DNA of 27,354 nt from CAZUVM01 sp964623885 (GCA_964623885.1 CAZUVM010000016.1:1-27354), one strand, 5' to 3'. Counted from the first letter of the stretch, positions 6,648 to 14,935 are shown. Translations and numbers: made by a program. The notes: generated by a model not told the origin, from the sequence alone.

Positions 6648-9235
6648 AGGTCTTTAGCAGGAAGATCGGGCAGTGTAAAGTAAAAAACCGACCCGGCGCC
6701 GGACTCGGATTCCACCCAAATCGCCCCGCGATGCCGCTCGATAATGCGTTTGCAAATCGCCAGCCCGATGCCAGTCCCGGGGTATTGTCGGCGTGTGTGC
6801 AGCCGCTGAAAAATCTGAAAGATCCGATCAAAATATTGCCGCTCGATCCCGATGCCGTTGTCGCGCACGCTCAACGTCCAACCGTCCTGGCTGTGTTGGG
6901 CGCCGACGTGGATTTTCGGTAGCCGTTCGCTACGGAACTTAATGGCGTTGCCCAGCAGATTTTGGAAAAGCTGGACGATCTGGGTGGGATCGACGGCCAA
7001 TGAGGGCAACGGGTCGGACGTGACCACGGCCTGGGCGGAGCGAATGCTAGCTTGGAGATTGTGCAGGGCATCGCGAAGAAGCTGGTTAAGGTCGGTATCG
7101 ACCAAATTGCCGCCATGGGTGCCGACGCGGGAGAACGCCAGGAGATCCGTGATGAGCCGTTCCATGCGCGCGGCGCCATCGGCCGCGCCCGTGACGTATT
7201 CGGCGGCTTTGGGATCGATCCGGTCCGGGAACCGGCGTTCGAGCAGACGGACGTAACCGGCGACGGCACGCAGCGGTTCCTGGAGGTCGTGCGACGCCAC
7301 GTAAGCGAATTGTTCGAGGTCGCGATTGGAGCGTTCGAGTTCGCGCGCGGCTTCCTGGAGATTCTCTTGAACGCTCTGGCGCTGGGAGATTTCGATTTGC
7401 AGCTGGGCGTTCGCGATTTCGAGTTCGGACGTGCGCTTCTGCACGAGGACTTGGAGCTGATCGCGATACGCGGCAAGCTCCGCTTCGGCCTGAAACCGGT
7501 GGATGGCTTCGCCGACCAGCGGCGCCATGGCTTCGATAAACTCGATGGTGTCGGGCGGAAACAGACCGGGGCGTGGGTCAGCCAGGTGAATGGCGCCGAC
7601 GATTTCCTCGCGATAACGGATGGGAACCACGGCCAGCGACGCAAAGCCAAACCGGGCGCAATTTCCGCGGAATTGCGCTCGTTGCTCGGGAGCGAGCACG
7701 TTCAGGCTAACGCCTATATCGTCGCAGCGGTAGGAGCCACCCGGTGTCAGCAAGGCATGATCGTAGGGCTCGAACGCGCCTGAGATGGCTCGAATGCAAC
7801 AACACGTATCGCGTTCGAGCGACAGATCGCCCTCCATTTTGAGAAACTCCGGGTCAAAACCGGCGGCGGCTGCATACGGGATATGTTGCTCGCCGTTGCG
7901 GACGCGGATACCGAGCGCCCGGCAGCCGCTCCAATTGCGAATGATCCCGACCACCGAATCAAGATAATCCCGGGCAGTTGAATTCTGAACGAACAGCGCA
8001 AGCAGTGAGCTCGTGAACTCGCGGCGCCGCTCGGCTTCCTTGCGTTCGGTGATATCGGCACAAATCCCGATCCATTCGCGGATGGCCCCATTGGATTCCA
8101 CCACCGCCACTCCCCGCGCGGCCATGTGGCGATACTGTCCGTCATGCCGGCGCAGACGGTACTCCGTCCGATAAGGGGAGTGGGAGGCCACCGCAGCGGT
8201 CCAAGCCGCCTGGGCCGACGCCCGATCGTCGGGGTGTAATACACCCAGCCATCCTGCCCCGCGGTATTGTTCGAAAGTTTGTCCGGTGAACTCCTGCCAG
8301 GTGGGCAGCTGGTCGGTTATCGCTCCTTCAGGATCCGTGGTCCATACAATCTGCGCCGTGGCCGCCACCAGGGACCGGTACCGCGATTCGCTTTGTCCCA
8401 GTTCGCGTTGGGCCCGTTCTCGTGCTGTCACATCGCGCAGAGAAAGCACCAGAAAATCCACCTCCCCGGCCGCATCCAGGATAGGCACCAGCGTCCAGTC
8501 CCAATAGGTGAGGCCCCATTCAGGGTGGTCAGGAAAAACGAAAGCCTTGGCCTCGACCCGGAACGGTTTGCGCCTGCGGAGGACCTGCTCAAAAATCGTC
8601 TGGTTTTCGGCATGCGGATATAATTCGAAATGATTGTGTCCCGTGAAATCCGACACCCCCCGGTGGCAAGCGCGCGCATACGCTTCATTCACCCGAATGA
8701 AGTTGAATTGCTTGTCAAGGATAGCCAGGCAATCGAGCGAATGCTCAAACAGCGCTTCGACGAAGCGCGACTTGGCTTCTGTTTCGGCCGTACGCTGCGC
8801 CACGCGCTGTTCGAGCTGTGCGTTGGCCTGGCGATCGGATTCGAGGCGCTGCGACTGCAACGCGAATTCTCTTTCGTAAGCGGTATTTTGTTCCCGTTGG
8901 CGGTGGTACAACTCGGCCACCACCGACATAAATACCCCCATAAGCGAGAACAGCACCAACCCGGCCACATCCGACGCGTTACCGACACCCCAACCAACCG
9001 GTGGTATGAGGTAGTAAGCGGCTAGCAACGCCGATGCCGTCGTCGCTACCAGCCCTGGACCGAGCCGGCCCAAGAGCGCGGCCACCATCACCGCCGGGTA
9101 GAACGTAATATAAATCGGGCCGGGGCTGAGCAGGACCGATAACGACTTGCGAAGCCAGAGAGCCAGGAGCGCGATACCCACCGCCGCCAAATAATGGATC
9201 CAGCGTATGCGGTTGGGTTGGGCCGAGGCTAACAT
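6644..9235 (-). CDS. Membrane PAS-PAS-GAF sensor histidine kinase
   Basis: This 863-residue kinase starts with several membrane helices (about 12-110) resembling the DUF4118 region of KdpD-like kinases. A coiled coil (110-155) and two PAS domains follow (about 157-275 and 283-402, the second ending in the PAC motif ICADITERK). Next are a GAF domain (about 405-582), a second coiled coil, HisKA with H649 in YVASHDLQEPLRA, and HATPase_c with N763 (LLGNAIKF), DNGIGI at 792-797 and GTGIGL at 820-825. The phytochrome-type HisKA fits the Rcp1-like receiver encoded directly downstream with a 4-bp overlap. The GAF domain contains an unusual Cys triplet (478-480) plus C504 and C526, suggesting a cofactor or redox role, which is unproven. 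It is divergent from the ketosynthase gene across 246 bp. Confidence 0.92.
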   Translation of the reverse strand: MLASAQPNRIRWIHYLAAVGIALLALWLRKSLSVLLSPGPIYITFYPAVMVAALLGRLGPGLVATTASALLAAYYLIPPVGWGVGNASDVAGLVLFSLMGVFMSVVAELYHRQREQNTAYEREFALQSQRLESDRQANAQLEQRVAQRTAETEAKSRFVEALFEHSLDCLAILDKQFNFIRVNEAYARACHRGVSDFTGHNHFELYPHAENQTIFEQVLRRRKPFRVEAKAFVFPDHPEWGLTYWDWTLVPILDAAGEVDFLVLSLRDVTARERAQRELGQSESRYRSLVAATAQIVWTTDPEGAITDQLPTWQEFTGQTFEQYRGAGWLGVLHPDDRASAQAAWTAAVASHSPYRTEYRLRRHDGQYRHMAARGVAVVESNGAIREWIGICADITERKEAERRREFTSSLLALFVQNSTARDYLDSVVGIIRNWSGCRALGIRVRNGEQHIPYAAAAGFDPEFLKMEGDLSLERDTCCCIRAISGAFEPYDHALLTPGGSYRCDDIGVSLNVLAPEQRAQFRGNCARFGFASLAVVPIRYREEIVGAIHLADPRPGLFPPDTIEFIEAMAPLVGEAIHRFQAEAELAAYRDQLQVLVQKRTSELEIANAQLQIEISQRQSVQENLQEAARELERSNRDLEQFAYVASHDLQEPLRAVAGYVRLLERRFPDRIDPKAAEYVTGAADGAARMERLITDLLAFSRVGTHGGNLVDTDLNQLLRDALHNLQASIRSAQAVVTSDPLPSLAVDPTQIVQLFQNLLGNAIKFRSERLPKIHVGAQHSQDGWTLSVRDNGIGIERQYFDRIFQIFQRLHTRRQYPGTGIGLAICKRIIERHRGAIWVESESGAGSVFYFTLPDLPAKDL

Positions 9236-9266
9236 GGCTAGCGAATGCGCGCGTCAGCGGTTAGCA

Positions 9267-9285
9267 GCGGACGCAGAGCGTCTGC
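9267..9285. other. Hairpin in the kinase-ketosynthase divergent region
   Basis: GCGGACGC (9267-9274) and GCGTCTGC (9278-9285) pair over eight positions with one wobble and a 3-base AGA loop, about 35 bp upstream of the kinase start. The surrounding 246-bp space must hold promoters for two divergent transcripts, but no convincing -35/-10 pair was found on either strand. Its role is unknown. Confidence 0.35.
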
Positions 9286-9481
9286 GGGCAATAGTTGTCG
9301 GCTGCGGCATAATACGGTTTGCGGCGCAGTGCGCGGGTTCGGTTACGCGCTTATCTGACTGCTCGCAGAATAGCAGGAAGGCGGCCGTGGGTAAAGCTGG
9401 GAGTTCGGATGATTCTGCAGTCACCCTAATTGACTTGCATCCTGTATCCATTAACTTGACCGAAGCTCTCGGCATTGCACT

Positions 9482-10732
9482 GTGTTATTTCCGGTTCCCC
9501 GCCAGCTTAGTTCGCCACCGCGCGTCGTCATTACCGGCGCGGGCGTCATCACGGCTCTCGGCCAAGGTTGGCAATCCAACTCGGTCGGCTTTCGCGCTGG
9601 TCGGACCGCGTTCCGGCCAATCACGGTCTTTGATGCGAGCCGCCAGCGCGTAAAGCTCGCAGCAGAGGTGAACCTGCCGGAAGGTCTTCCCCCAGAGGCA
9701 ACCAGAAGGTTAAGCAAGCGCGAGGCGCAGCGGCTCGAGCGGGCAGGCCGTTTGCTTCTGTGGGCGGCAGATGAAGCATGGTCACAATCCGGCTGGGACG
9801 CAGGCGGCGACCTACCCATTGTTTTAGGCACAACGAGCGGCGGTATGAGCCTCGGCGAAGATATGTACCGCCGGACACTCGATTTGCCCCACTCGCACAC
9901 CGGCCAGGCCACGCGTGTGCTCCATTATCAACCGCAGCGCCAGGCGCGTGTGCTGGCTCAAGCGCTCGGTTGCCATGGGCCGGTGACAATTATCGCCAAC
10001 GCCTGCGCCTCCGGTGCCAACGCCGTTGGCCACGGCTGGGAATTGCTGCGGGGCGGCCATGCCGAGCGTGTCCTGGCCGGTGGCTACGAAGCCATCACCC
10101 AATTGGTATTTGCGGGGTTTGATTCACTCCAGGCGCTATCGCCGACGCGCTGCCGGCCCTTTGATGCGCATCGCGACGGCCTGTCCCTGGGGGAAGGTGC
10201 AGCCATGCTGGCACTGGAGACCCTCGAGCACGCGCGCCGGCGCGGCGCTAGAATCCTCGGCGAAATCGCCGGCTACGGCGCGGCCACTGACGCGCATCAC
10301 CTAACCCAACCGCATCCGAACGGAGACGCTGCCCTGGCCGCCATGTCGGCGGCGTGCTCAATAGCCGGTGTGAGGCCGGATCAGATTGGTTATCTGAACG
10401 CACACGGGACGGGAACGCCGCTGAACGACAGCGCCGAGGCGTTGGCCATCAACCGGTGGGCAGGAGCGCATGCGCCGAATCTGCCCGTCAGCTCCACCAA
10501 AGCTGGCATTGGCCATCTGCTCGGCGCGGCCGGCGCAGTGGAAGTCGTAATCTGCCTCATGGCCCTGCGCGAACAATGGTTGCCGCCCATGCTGACCCTG
10601 GAAGAGCCGGAGCCCGCGTGCGCCTTCGACCTGGTGCGACGGCCGCGCGAGACGAACTGTGAATATGCGCTGAGCAACTCGTTCGGTTTCGGGGGCGCCA
10701 ACGCCAGTGTGATCCTGCGGAGGTGGTCGTGA
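9482..10732 (+). CDS. Beta-ketoacyl-ACP synthase (FabF/KS-alpha-like)
   Basis: This 416-residue ketosynthase has the complete triad: C175 in NACASG, H308 in NAHGTGT and H345 in GHLLGAAG, plus K340. FGFGGANAS lies near the C-terminus. It would catalyse decarboxylative Claisen condensation of malonyl-ACP onto an acyl chain. GTG at 9482 is the first start after an in-frame stop at 9452, and the conserved VVITGAG begins 15 residues in. No good Shine-Dalgarno sequence is seen. The next gene overlaps its stop codon and encodes a second, inactive ketosynthase, followed by an ACP. That is the KS-alpha/CLF/ACP pattern of type II PKS, aryl-polyene and ladderane-like clusters. No ketoreductase or dehydratase gene is in the window, so the chain chemistry is open. 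Confidence 0.9.
   Translation: MLFPVPRQLSSPPRVVITGAGVITALGQGWQSNSVGFRAGRTAFRPITVFDASRQRVKLAAEVNLPEGLPPEATRRLSKREAQRLERAGRLLLWAADEAWSQSGWDAGGDLPIVLGTTSGGMSLGEDMYRRTLDLPHSHTGQATRVLHYQPQRQARVLAQALGCHGPVTIIANACASGANAVGHGWELLRGGHAERVLAGGYEAITQLVFAGFDSLQALSPTRCRPFDAHRDGLSLGEGAAMLALETLEHARRRGARILGEIAGYGAATDAHHLTQPHPNGDAALAAMSAACSIAGVRPDQIGYLNAHGTGTPLNDSAEALAINRWAGAHAPNLPVSSTKAGIGHLLGAAGAVEVVICLMALREQWLPPMLTLEEPEPACAFDLVRRPRETNCEYALSNSFGFGGANASVILRRWS
10719..10723 (+). promoter_or_regulatory. Shine-Dalgarno site of the second ketosynthase gene
   Basis: GGAGG inside the 3' end of the first ketosynthase gene lies 5 bases before the GTG at 10729. That GTG overlaps the upstream TGA as GTGA. This supports 10729 over the in-frame GTG at 10723 as the start and indicates translational coupling. 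Confidence 0.6.
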
Positions 10733-11754
10733 GCAAGATCTTCGTGCAAGGCTGGGGCGCCATATCGCCAGCCGGTTGGGGCATTAGCGCCTTGCGCGAA
10801 GCGCTTGCGAACAGCGCGCCAGTTGCCACCAAAGAAATCAACCGGGCGGGATGGCCGCACGCGATGCACGCGCGCCGGGTGCCTTCCCCGCCAACCCGAC
10901 CCGCCTTTGTCGCCCATGCACGCCTGCGGCGCACTAGCCCGATCGCCCAGTTCGCTGTCGGCGCCGCGCTCGAAGCGCTCGGGCTCCAAGCGACCACTGC
11001 CGTTACCCAGGGCGGGCGGCTTGGCGTGATTTTTTGTTCCATGACCGGATGTGTCAATTTCTCGCAACGGTTTTATGATGAAACTCTGAAGGACCCCGCC
11101 ACGGCCAGCCCTCTGGTTTTTCCTGAGACGGTGTTTAACGCTCCGGCGAGTCACCTGGCGGCGTTGCTGGGCACCAAGGCGATTAACTATACGCTCGTCG
11201 GAGACCCGGGAACATTTGTGCAAGGCTTAGCGTTGGCGGCTGATTGGCTGGTCCAGGACCGCGTCGACGGTTGCCTGGTTGTGGGCGCTGAGGAATTCGA
11301 TTGGCTCATCAGCGAGGCGTTCCATTTATTCAGCCGGCGCGGAACGGTTGGTGAAGGTGCGGGTGCTATGTACCTGACGCGTGAGCCGGCGTCAGGACCC
11401 GTCGTGGCGTTGGAGGCGATTACCAGCCCACAGCTCTTCCTATACCCCGGCGCGCGACGCGAAGCCACCGCAGCGGCCAGGGCGCAACTGGGAGTGACTC
11501 CGGAAGATTCGGTTCTGTGTGACAGCGCGCAAGGCGTCCCGCACCTCGATGCGGATGAAGCGGCCGTTTGGGCGGATTGGACTGGCCCGCGCCTCTCACC
11601 CAAACGCTTCCTGGGTGAGGGTTTCATGGCCGCAGCCGCCTGGCAGTGCGTAGCGGCAGTCGACGAACTGAGCCGGAACGGTTATGCCGCCGCGGACGTG
11701 AGCGTAGTCGGCTGCAACCAACAGGCCATCGCGGCACGATTCCGGAAACTATAA
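10729..11754 (+). CDS. Degenerate ketosynthase, chain-length-factor-like
   Basis: This 341-residue protein keeps the thiolase-fold outline of ketosynthases (GWGAISPAGWG near the N-terminus, PETVFNAPASHLAALLG in the middle). It lacks the catalytic residues. Where the partner has NACASG this one reads GDPGTF, so the Cys position is Gly (about 161), and no HGTGT motif is present (the region reads CDSAQGVPHL). It is also about 75 residues shorter than the partner. By analogy with KS-beta/CLF and the inactive KS of aryl-polyene systems, it probably forms a heterodimer with the upstream KS and shapes chain length. It lacks the classical CLF active-site Gln, so it is not a textbook CLF. GTG start, 4-bp overlap with the upstream gene. 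Confidence 0.8.
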   Translation: MSKIFVQGWGAISPAGWGISALREALANSAPVATKEINRAGWPHAMHARRVPSPPTRPAFVAHARLRRTSPIAQFAVGAALEALGLQATTAVTQGGRLGVIFCSMTGCVNFSQRFYDETLKDPATASPLVFPETVFNAPASHLAALLGTKAINYTLVGDPGTFVQGLALAADWLVQDRVDGCLVVGAEEFDWLISEAFHLFSRRGTVGEGAGAMYLTREPASGPVVALEAITSPQLFLYPGARREATAAARAQLGVTPEDSVLCDSAQGVPHLDADEAAVWADWTGPRLSPKRFLGEGFMAAAAWQCVAAVDELSRNGYAAADVSVVGCNQQAIAARFRKL

Positions 11755-11871
11755 GGGGCGACGGGATGAACGAGCACCAAAGCGATGGACCGCGCGACGT
11801 CCGGTACGCTACGCTTCAATTTCCGCCTTGTCCGAAGGCCGGTTGCAAGGCAGGCTTAACATTTCATACGC

Positions 11872-12138
11872 ATGGAAGACGCAATTGCCCTAAAGCAGCA
11901 GATAAAGACTCTCATGGTCGAGAACCTGATGCTGCAGGTCGCCGCGGCCGATATCCGCGATGACCAACCCCTATTTGGCCCCGGCAGCATCGGCCTGGAT
12001 TCTGTCGATGCCCTACAATTAGTCGTCGCGCTGGACAAACAGTTCGGCCTAAAGATTCGCGATCCCGAGATGGCCAAACAGATCCTGCAGAGTGTCAACA
12101 CCATTGCACAGGCGGTCCGGGAAAAGGCGGCCGTCTAA
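11872..12138 (+). CDS. Acyl carrier protein
   Basis: This 88-residue four-helix ACP has the phosphopantetheine attachment motif GLDSVDAL, with S44 as the modified serine. It would carry the growing chain for the KS pair encoded just upstream. An in-frame stop (TAA at 11857) shortly before the ATG fixes the start. The 117 bp between the KS-beta stop and this gene hold no credible separate gene. They do contain a small inverted repeat (GCCTTG...CAAGGC, about 11826-11853). Confidence 0.93.
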   Translation: MEDAIALKQQIKTLMVENLMLQVAAADIRDDQPLFGPGSIGLDSVDALQLVVALDKQFGLKIRDPEMAKQILQSVNTIAQAVREKAAV

Positions 12139-12211
12139 CAAGGGAGAGTCGGGAAAGGATCCGTCTTGCATCGCGGGTTGGCAGTGCCGGAATCGTGTGC
12201 TTTCTTAAACT

Positions 12212-13531
12212 ATGCCTGAAGCCATTTATGACGCCGTAATCATAGGCGGCGGGCCGGGCGGCAGCACGGCGGCGACCTATCTCGCCAAGGCCGGCAAACG
12301 CGTGTTGCTGCTCGAGAAGGAACATTTTCCCCGGTTTCATATCGGCGAGTCGCTGTTGCCTTATAACCGGAGGTTCTTCACCGAAATGGGCGTGTTGCCT
12401 GCGCTCGAGGCCGCCAGGTTTCCGCCCAAGCGCGGCGCCCAGTTTCACATTGGCAACGGCAGCAAAGGCCTGAAGCTGATCTTTTCCAACGGCTGTTTTA
12501 ACCGCGAAACCGCGGCCTTCCAGGTCGAGCGCGCCGAGTTCGATCATATCCTGCTTAAGCACGCCCGCGCCTCGGGCACCGAAGTTCGCGAAGGTTGGAC
12601 CGTGACCGGCTACAACAATAACAGCTCGGCTCGGGCCGCGTCCGAAGTTTCCGTGCAGGCCAAAGACGAAAATGGCCGGACCGAAACGTTTCGAGGCCGG
12701 TTCCTGATCGACGCCAGCGGGCGCGGCAATTTCACCGGCAACCAGGAACGCCTGCGCGTCGTTCATCCTGAACTCAAGAAGGTCGCGATCTTCGGCCATT
12801 ACGAAGGCGTCGTGCTGGACCAGGGACCACAAAGCTGTGACACCGTGATTATCCGGCTTCAGAACAAATGGTTCTGGGTGATCCCGGTATCGGCGACCAA
12901 AACCAGCGTGGGTTGCGTGATGGACCAGGAGGAGGTGGCGCAAGCCAAACAGTCGCCCGTGGAAGTCTTCAACCGGATTTGGCAGTCCAGCACTGCTTTG
13001 CGCCAGCGTATGGAAAATGCCCGGCTGGTTGGCGCGATTCAAACCACCAGCGATTTTTCCTATTACAACCGCCGCCTGGTCGGCCCGCGCCTCTTGCGCG
13101 TAGGCGATGCCGCGGGGTTCATGGACCCGATCTTCTCGGCCGGCGTGTACCTGGCGATGTATTCGGGGCGGCTCGCCGCCCATATGGTGCTCGATTCATT
13201 GGCCGCCGGCGATGACGGCACCGCCCGGCTGAAGAAGTACGAGAAGAAGGTGTTTCGCGCCATGCAGTTTTACTGGGACATGGTCGAGCGCTTTTACACG
13301 CCCACATTCATCGAGCTGTTTATGGAACCGCGGCCCAAATTCAGCATCCCCGACGCGATCCTGGCCATACTGGCCGGCGAAGTCGAAGGAGGCTGGCGGA
13401 TTGAATGGAGGCGGTGGGTGTTTTTCTTTCTGCTCAAGCTGCACGCACGGCGGCCGCTGGTGCCTGGCGTCACTTTTGAAGAAGGAAAAGAATTCGAGCC
13501 GAGCGTGATCACCTGGCCTAAGCCAATGTGA
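12212..13531 (+). CDS. Flavin-dependent halogenase-like FAD oxidoreductase
   Basis: This 439-residue flavoprotein has an N-terminal Rossmann FAD motif (GGGPGGS, 12-18) and the second FAD motif GDAAGFMDP in the C-terminal half. It also has WFWVIP (W220, W222, P225), matching the WxWxIP signature of flavin-dependent halogenases. A lysine at the position expected for the halogenase catalytic Lys is K73 in PPKRGAQF. Its closest type appears to be the CmlS/phenolic or carrier-bound branch, not the tryptophan halogenases. Many relatives with these motifs are uncharacterised and some may be monooxygenases or dehydrogenases, so halogenation is inference. It is fourth in the KS/KS/ACP cassette, suggesting it tailors an ACP-tethered or released chain. 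A flavin reductase is not encoded here. Confidence 0.85.
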   Translation: MPEAIYDAVIIGGGPGGSTAATYLAKAGKRVLLLEKEHFPRFHIGESLLPYNRRFFTEMGVLPALEAARFPPKRGAQFHIGNGSKGLKLIFSNGCFNRETAAFQVERAEFDHILLKHARASGTEVREGWTVTGYNNNSSARAASEVSVQAKDENGRTETFRGRFLIDASGRGNFTGNQERLRVVHPELKKVAIFGHYEGVVLDQGPQSCDTVIIRLQNKWFWVIPVSATKTSVGCVMDQEEVAQAKQSPVEVFNRIWQSSTALRQRMENARLVGAIQTTSDFSYYNRRLVGPRLLRVGDAAGFMDPIFSAGVYLAMYSGRLAAHMVLDSLAAGDDGTARLKKYEKKVFRAMQFYWDMVERFYTPTFIELFMEPRPKFSIPDAILAILAGEVEGGWRIEWRRWVFFFLLKLHARRPLVPGVTFEEGKEFEPSVITWPKPM

Positions 13532-13985
13532 ACTGCTGCGAGTCTGATGGATCGAATTGGGTCGGTGCGAATTCGAGCGCATGGCCGGGCCGCACGGTGC
13601 GGATCGAATGCGCCACGCCTGGCGGGATGAAGACCAGGTCTCCGGCGCGGACTGGAATGGTTTCGCGCGCGCCCGAGTTAGGATCGCCCACCTTCAATGA
13701 CACCTCGCCCTGGCACACGTAGAACCATTCCTGTTTCACGTTATGAAAATGATTGCCGCGGATCGCGCCGGCACGCAGCTCGACAACTGCGATGTAGCGC
13801 ATGCCTTCGGCGCCATCATGGACCTGGGCCAACTCGCCTTGCGGCAGCAACAGCCGTTTCAAGCTGGGCATCGGCTCGCCCGATGACCGCTCCAGCACGG
13901 GCAGGGTCCGTTTGAGCACTCGACCACCGAGAAATGTCTCGCGGAATGATTGCGGGTCGGGCTTGCCAGACTCGTTAGTTGCCAT
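13518..13985 (-). CDS. Cupin-domain protein
   Basis: This 155-residue single-domain cupin has motif 1 in RGNHFHNVKQEWFYVCQGEV (the HxH...E metal ligands) and motif 2 in PPGVAHSIR. The arrangement resembles sugar-nucleotide isomerase and WxcM-type cupins, but the substrate is not evident. I prefer the ATG at 13985 because the cupin-like sequence begins soon after and longer readings run into the divergent HD gene. Its 3' end overlaps the convergent halogenase gene by 14 bp, so the two transcripts would be antisense there. Confidence 0.75.
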   Translation of the reverse strand: MATNESGKPDPQSFRETFLGGRVLKRTLPVLERSSGEPMPSLKRLLLPQGELAQVHDGAEGMRYIAVVELRAGAIRGNHFHNVKQEWFYVCQGEVSLKVGDPNSGARETIPVRAGDLVFIPPGVAHSIRTVRPGHALEFAPTQFDPSDSQQFTLA

Positions 13986-14040
13986 ATGGATTTGATTTGA
14001 ATACCAGATTGCGGACTGGCGAGAAAGCGCGAAGGCGATA

Positions 14041-14670
14041 ATGAAAAAGGCCCATCTCATGACGATGAAACCCAATTATCGGGAACGACTGGTGGAATAT
14101 ATTCGCGCGCAAGCGAAGCCGCCGGACAAGTTCAGCCATCAAGCGCGGCTGTATGCTCTGGCGCGGCGGATTGCGCAAGGGCGCAAACATGACGATGACG
14201 TGCTGTTTGCAGCCGCGTGGCTGCATGATTTGGGCGTGTTCATCGGTCACCGACCGGAGGAGCCGAGAGCTTTGGCGGCGTGGGACAACACAGCCTATGC
14301 CACGGAAAAAGCTCCCGGGATTCTAAAGCGATTGGGATTTCCTCTCGGAAAGATTTCTGCGGTCGTGGAAGCCATCCGCACGCACCAACCTGCAGGCTCG
14401 CCCACCACCTGCGAAGCAATGGTATTACGCGACGCCGACATTTTGGAGCAACTTGGCGCGGCGAGCGTCTTGCGCACGGTCAGCAAGGTAGGGCGTGACA
14501 CGCGGTTCGTTCGCTTCTCGGACGCGCTGGCAGTGCTGCAACGCAGCCTGAAGACCTTGCCAGGGCAGTTGCGGCTTGCGCCGGCGCGGCGATTAGCCAA
14601 ACCACGAATCGCAGCGCTCAAGCGTTTCCTTAAAGATGCCGAGGCCGAGGCGCAAGGGATTGACTGGTGA
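14041..14670 (+). CDS. HD-domain metal-dependent phosphohydrolase
   Basis: This 209-residue protein has the HD superfamily ligands H33, the H62-D63 doublet in AAWLHDLG, H115 and D131, consistent with a one- or two-metal phosphohydrolase. A GAAGG-type Shine-Dalgarno sequence favours the ATG at 14041; in-frame ATGs at 14059 and 14065 are alternatives. It is divergent from the cupin gene with 55 bp between starts. It resembles the small predicted HD hydrolases often annotated as YfbR/YedJ-like, with no assigned substrate. Confidence 0.8.
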   Translation: MKKAHLMTMKPNYRERLVEYIRAQAKPPDKFSHQARLYALARRIAQGRKHDDDVLFAAAWLHDLGVFIGHRPEEPRALAAWDNTAYATEKAPGILKRLGFPLGKISAVVEAIRTHQPAGSPTTCEAMVLRDADILEQLGAASVLRTVSKVGRDTRFVRFSDALAVLQRSLKTLPGQLRLAPARRLAKPRIAALKRFLKDAEAEAQGIDW

Positions 14671-14776
14671 CCCCGGAGACTAAAGGCCAAAGATCGCGGT
14701 CCGAAAGAACACCGAATTTGAATGACTGTGCGCACCTTTGCCATAAAGGCGCGGTCGCGATCAATGCAAACACCAA

Positions 14777-14935
14777 CTAAAACAGACTGTAGATGAAAGG
14801 GGCCAAAGCGGAGCCTTTGGCGAACACGAGCAGGCCGCCGAGGAGCAGGAGAAAAAGGACAATGGGAGCCAGCCACCACTTCTTGCGTTCACGCAGGAAA
14901 TTCCAAAATTCTTTAACGATGGCCAGCTTGTTCAT
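14777..14935 (-). CDS. DUF5989-like 52-residue membrane protein
   Basis: A short frame reads MNKLAIVKEFWNFLRER, then KKWWLAPIVL and a single hydrophobic helix ending in VFAKGSALAPFIYSLF. This matches the small DUF5989 family: a 'FLRERKKWWLAPI' amphipathic lead-in, one transmembrane helix and 'GSALAPFIY' at the C-terminus. Its ATG lies 23 bp inside the end of the SGNH hydrolase gene, so the two are translationally coupled. The family typically occurs beside NodU-type carbamoyltransferases and SxtJ-like proteins, as here. Its role is unknown; a small subunit or chaperone of a membrane carbamoyltransferase complex is a reasonable guess. Confidence 0.85.
   Translation of the reverse strand: MNKLAIVKEFWNFLRERKKWWLAPIVLFLLLLGGLLVFAKGSALAPFIYSLF

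Noticed and set aside
10390..11223. Minus-strand frame opposite the two ketosynthase genes (277 codons)
   Set aside because: It runs antisense across the boundary of two clear genes and has a low-complexity Arg/Ala/Gly composition with no family features.
11766..11963. Possible small gene starting at the ATG at 11766 (MNEHQSDGPRD...)
   Set aside because: It has a purine-rich leader, but most of it overlaps the ACP gene in another frame and the sequence has no protein-like pattern.
12095..13183. Long minus-strand open frame opposite the halogenase-like gene (362 codons)
   Set aside because: It is the antisense shadow of a high-GC gene. The protein has no recognisable motif, while the plus-strand product has intact FAD and WxWxIP motifs.
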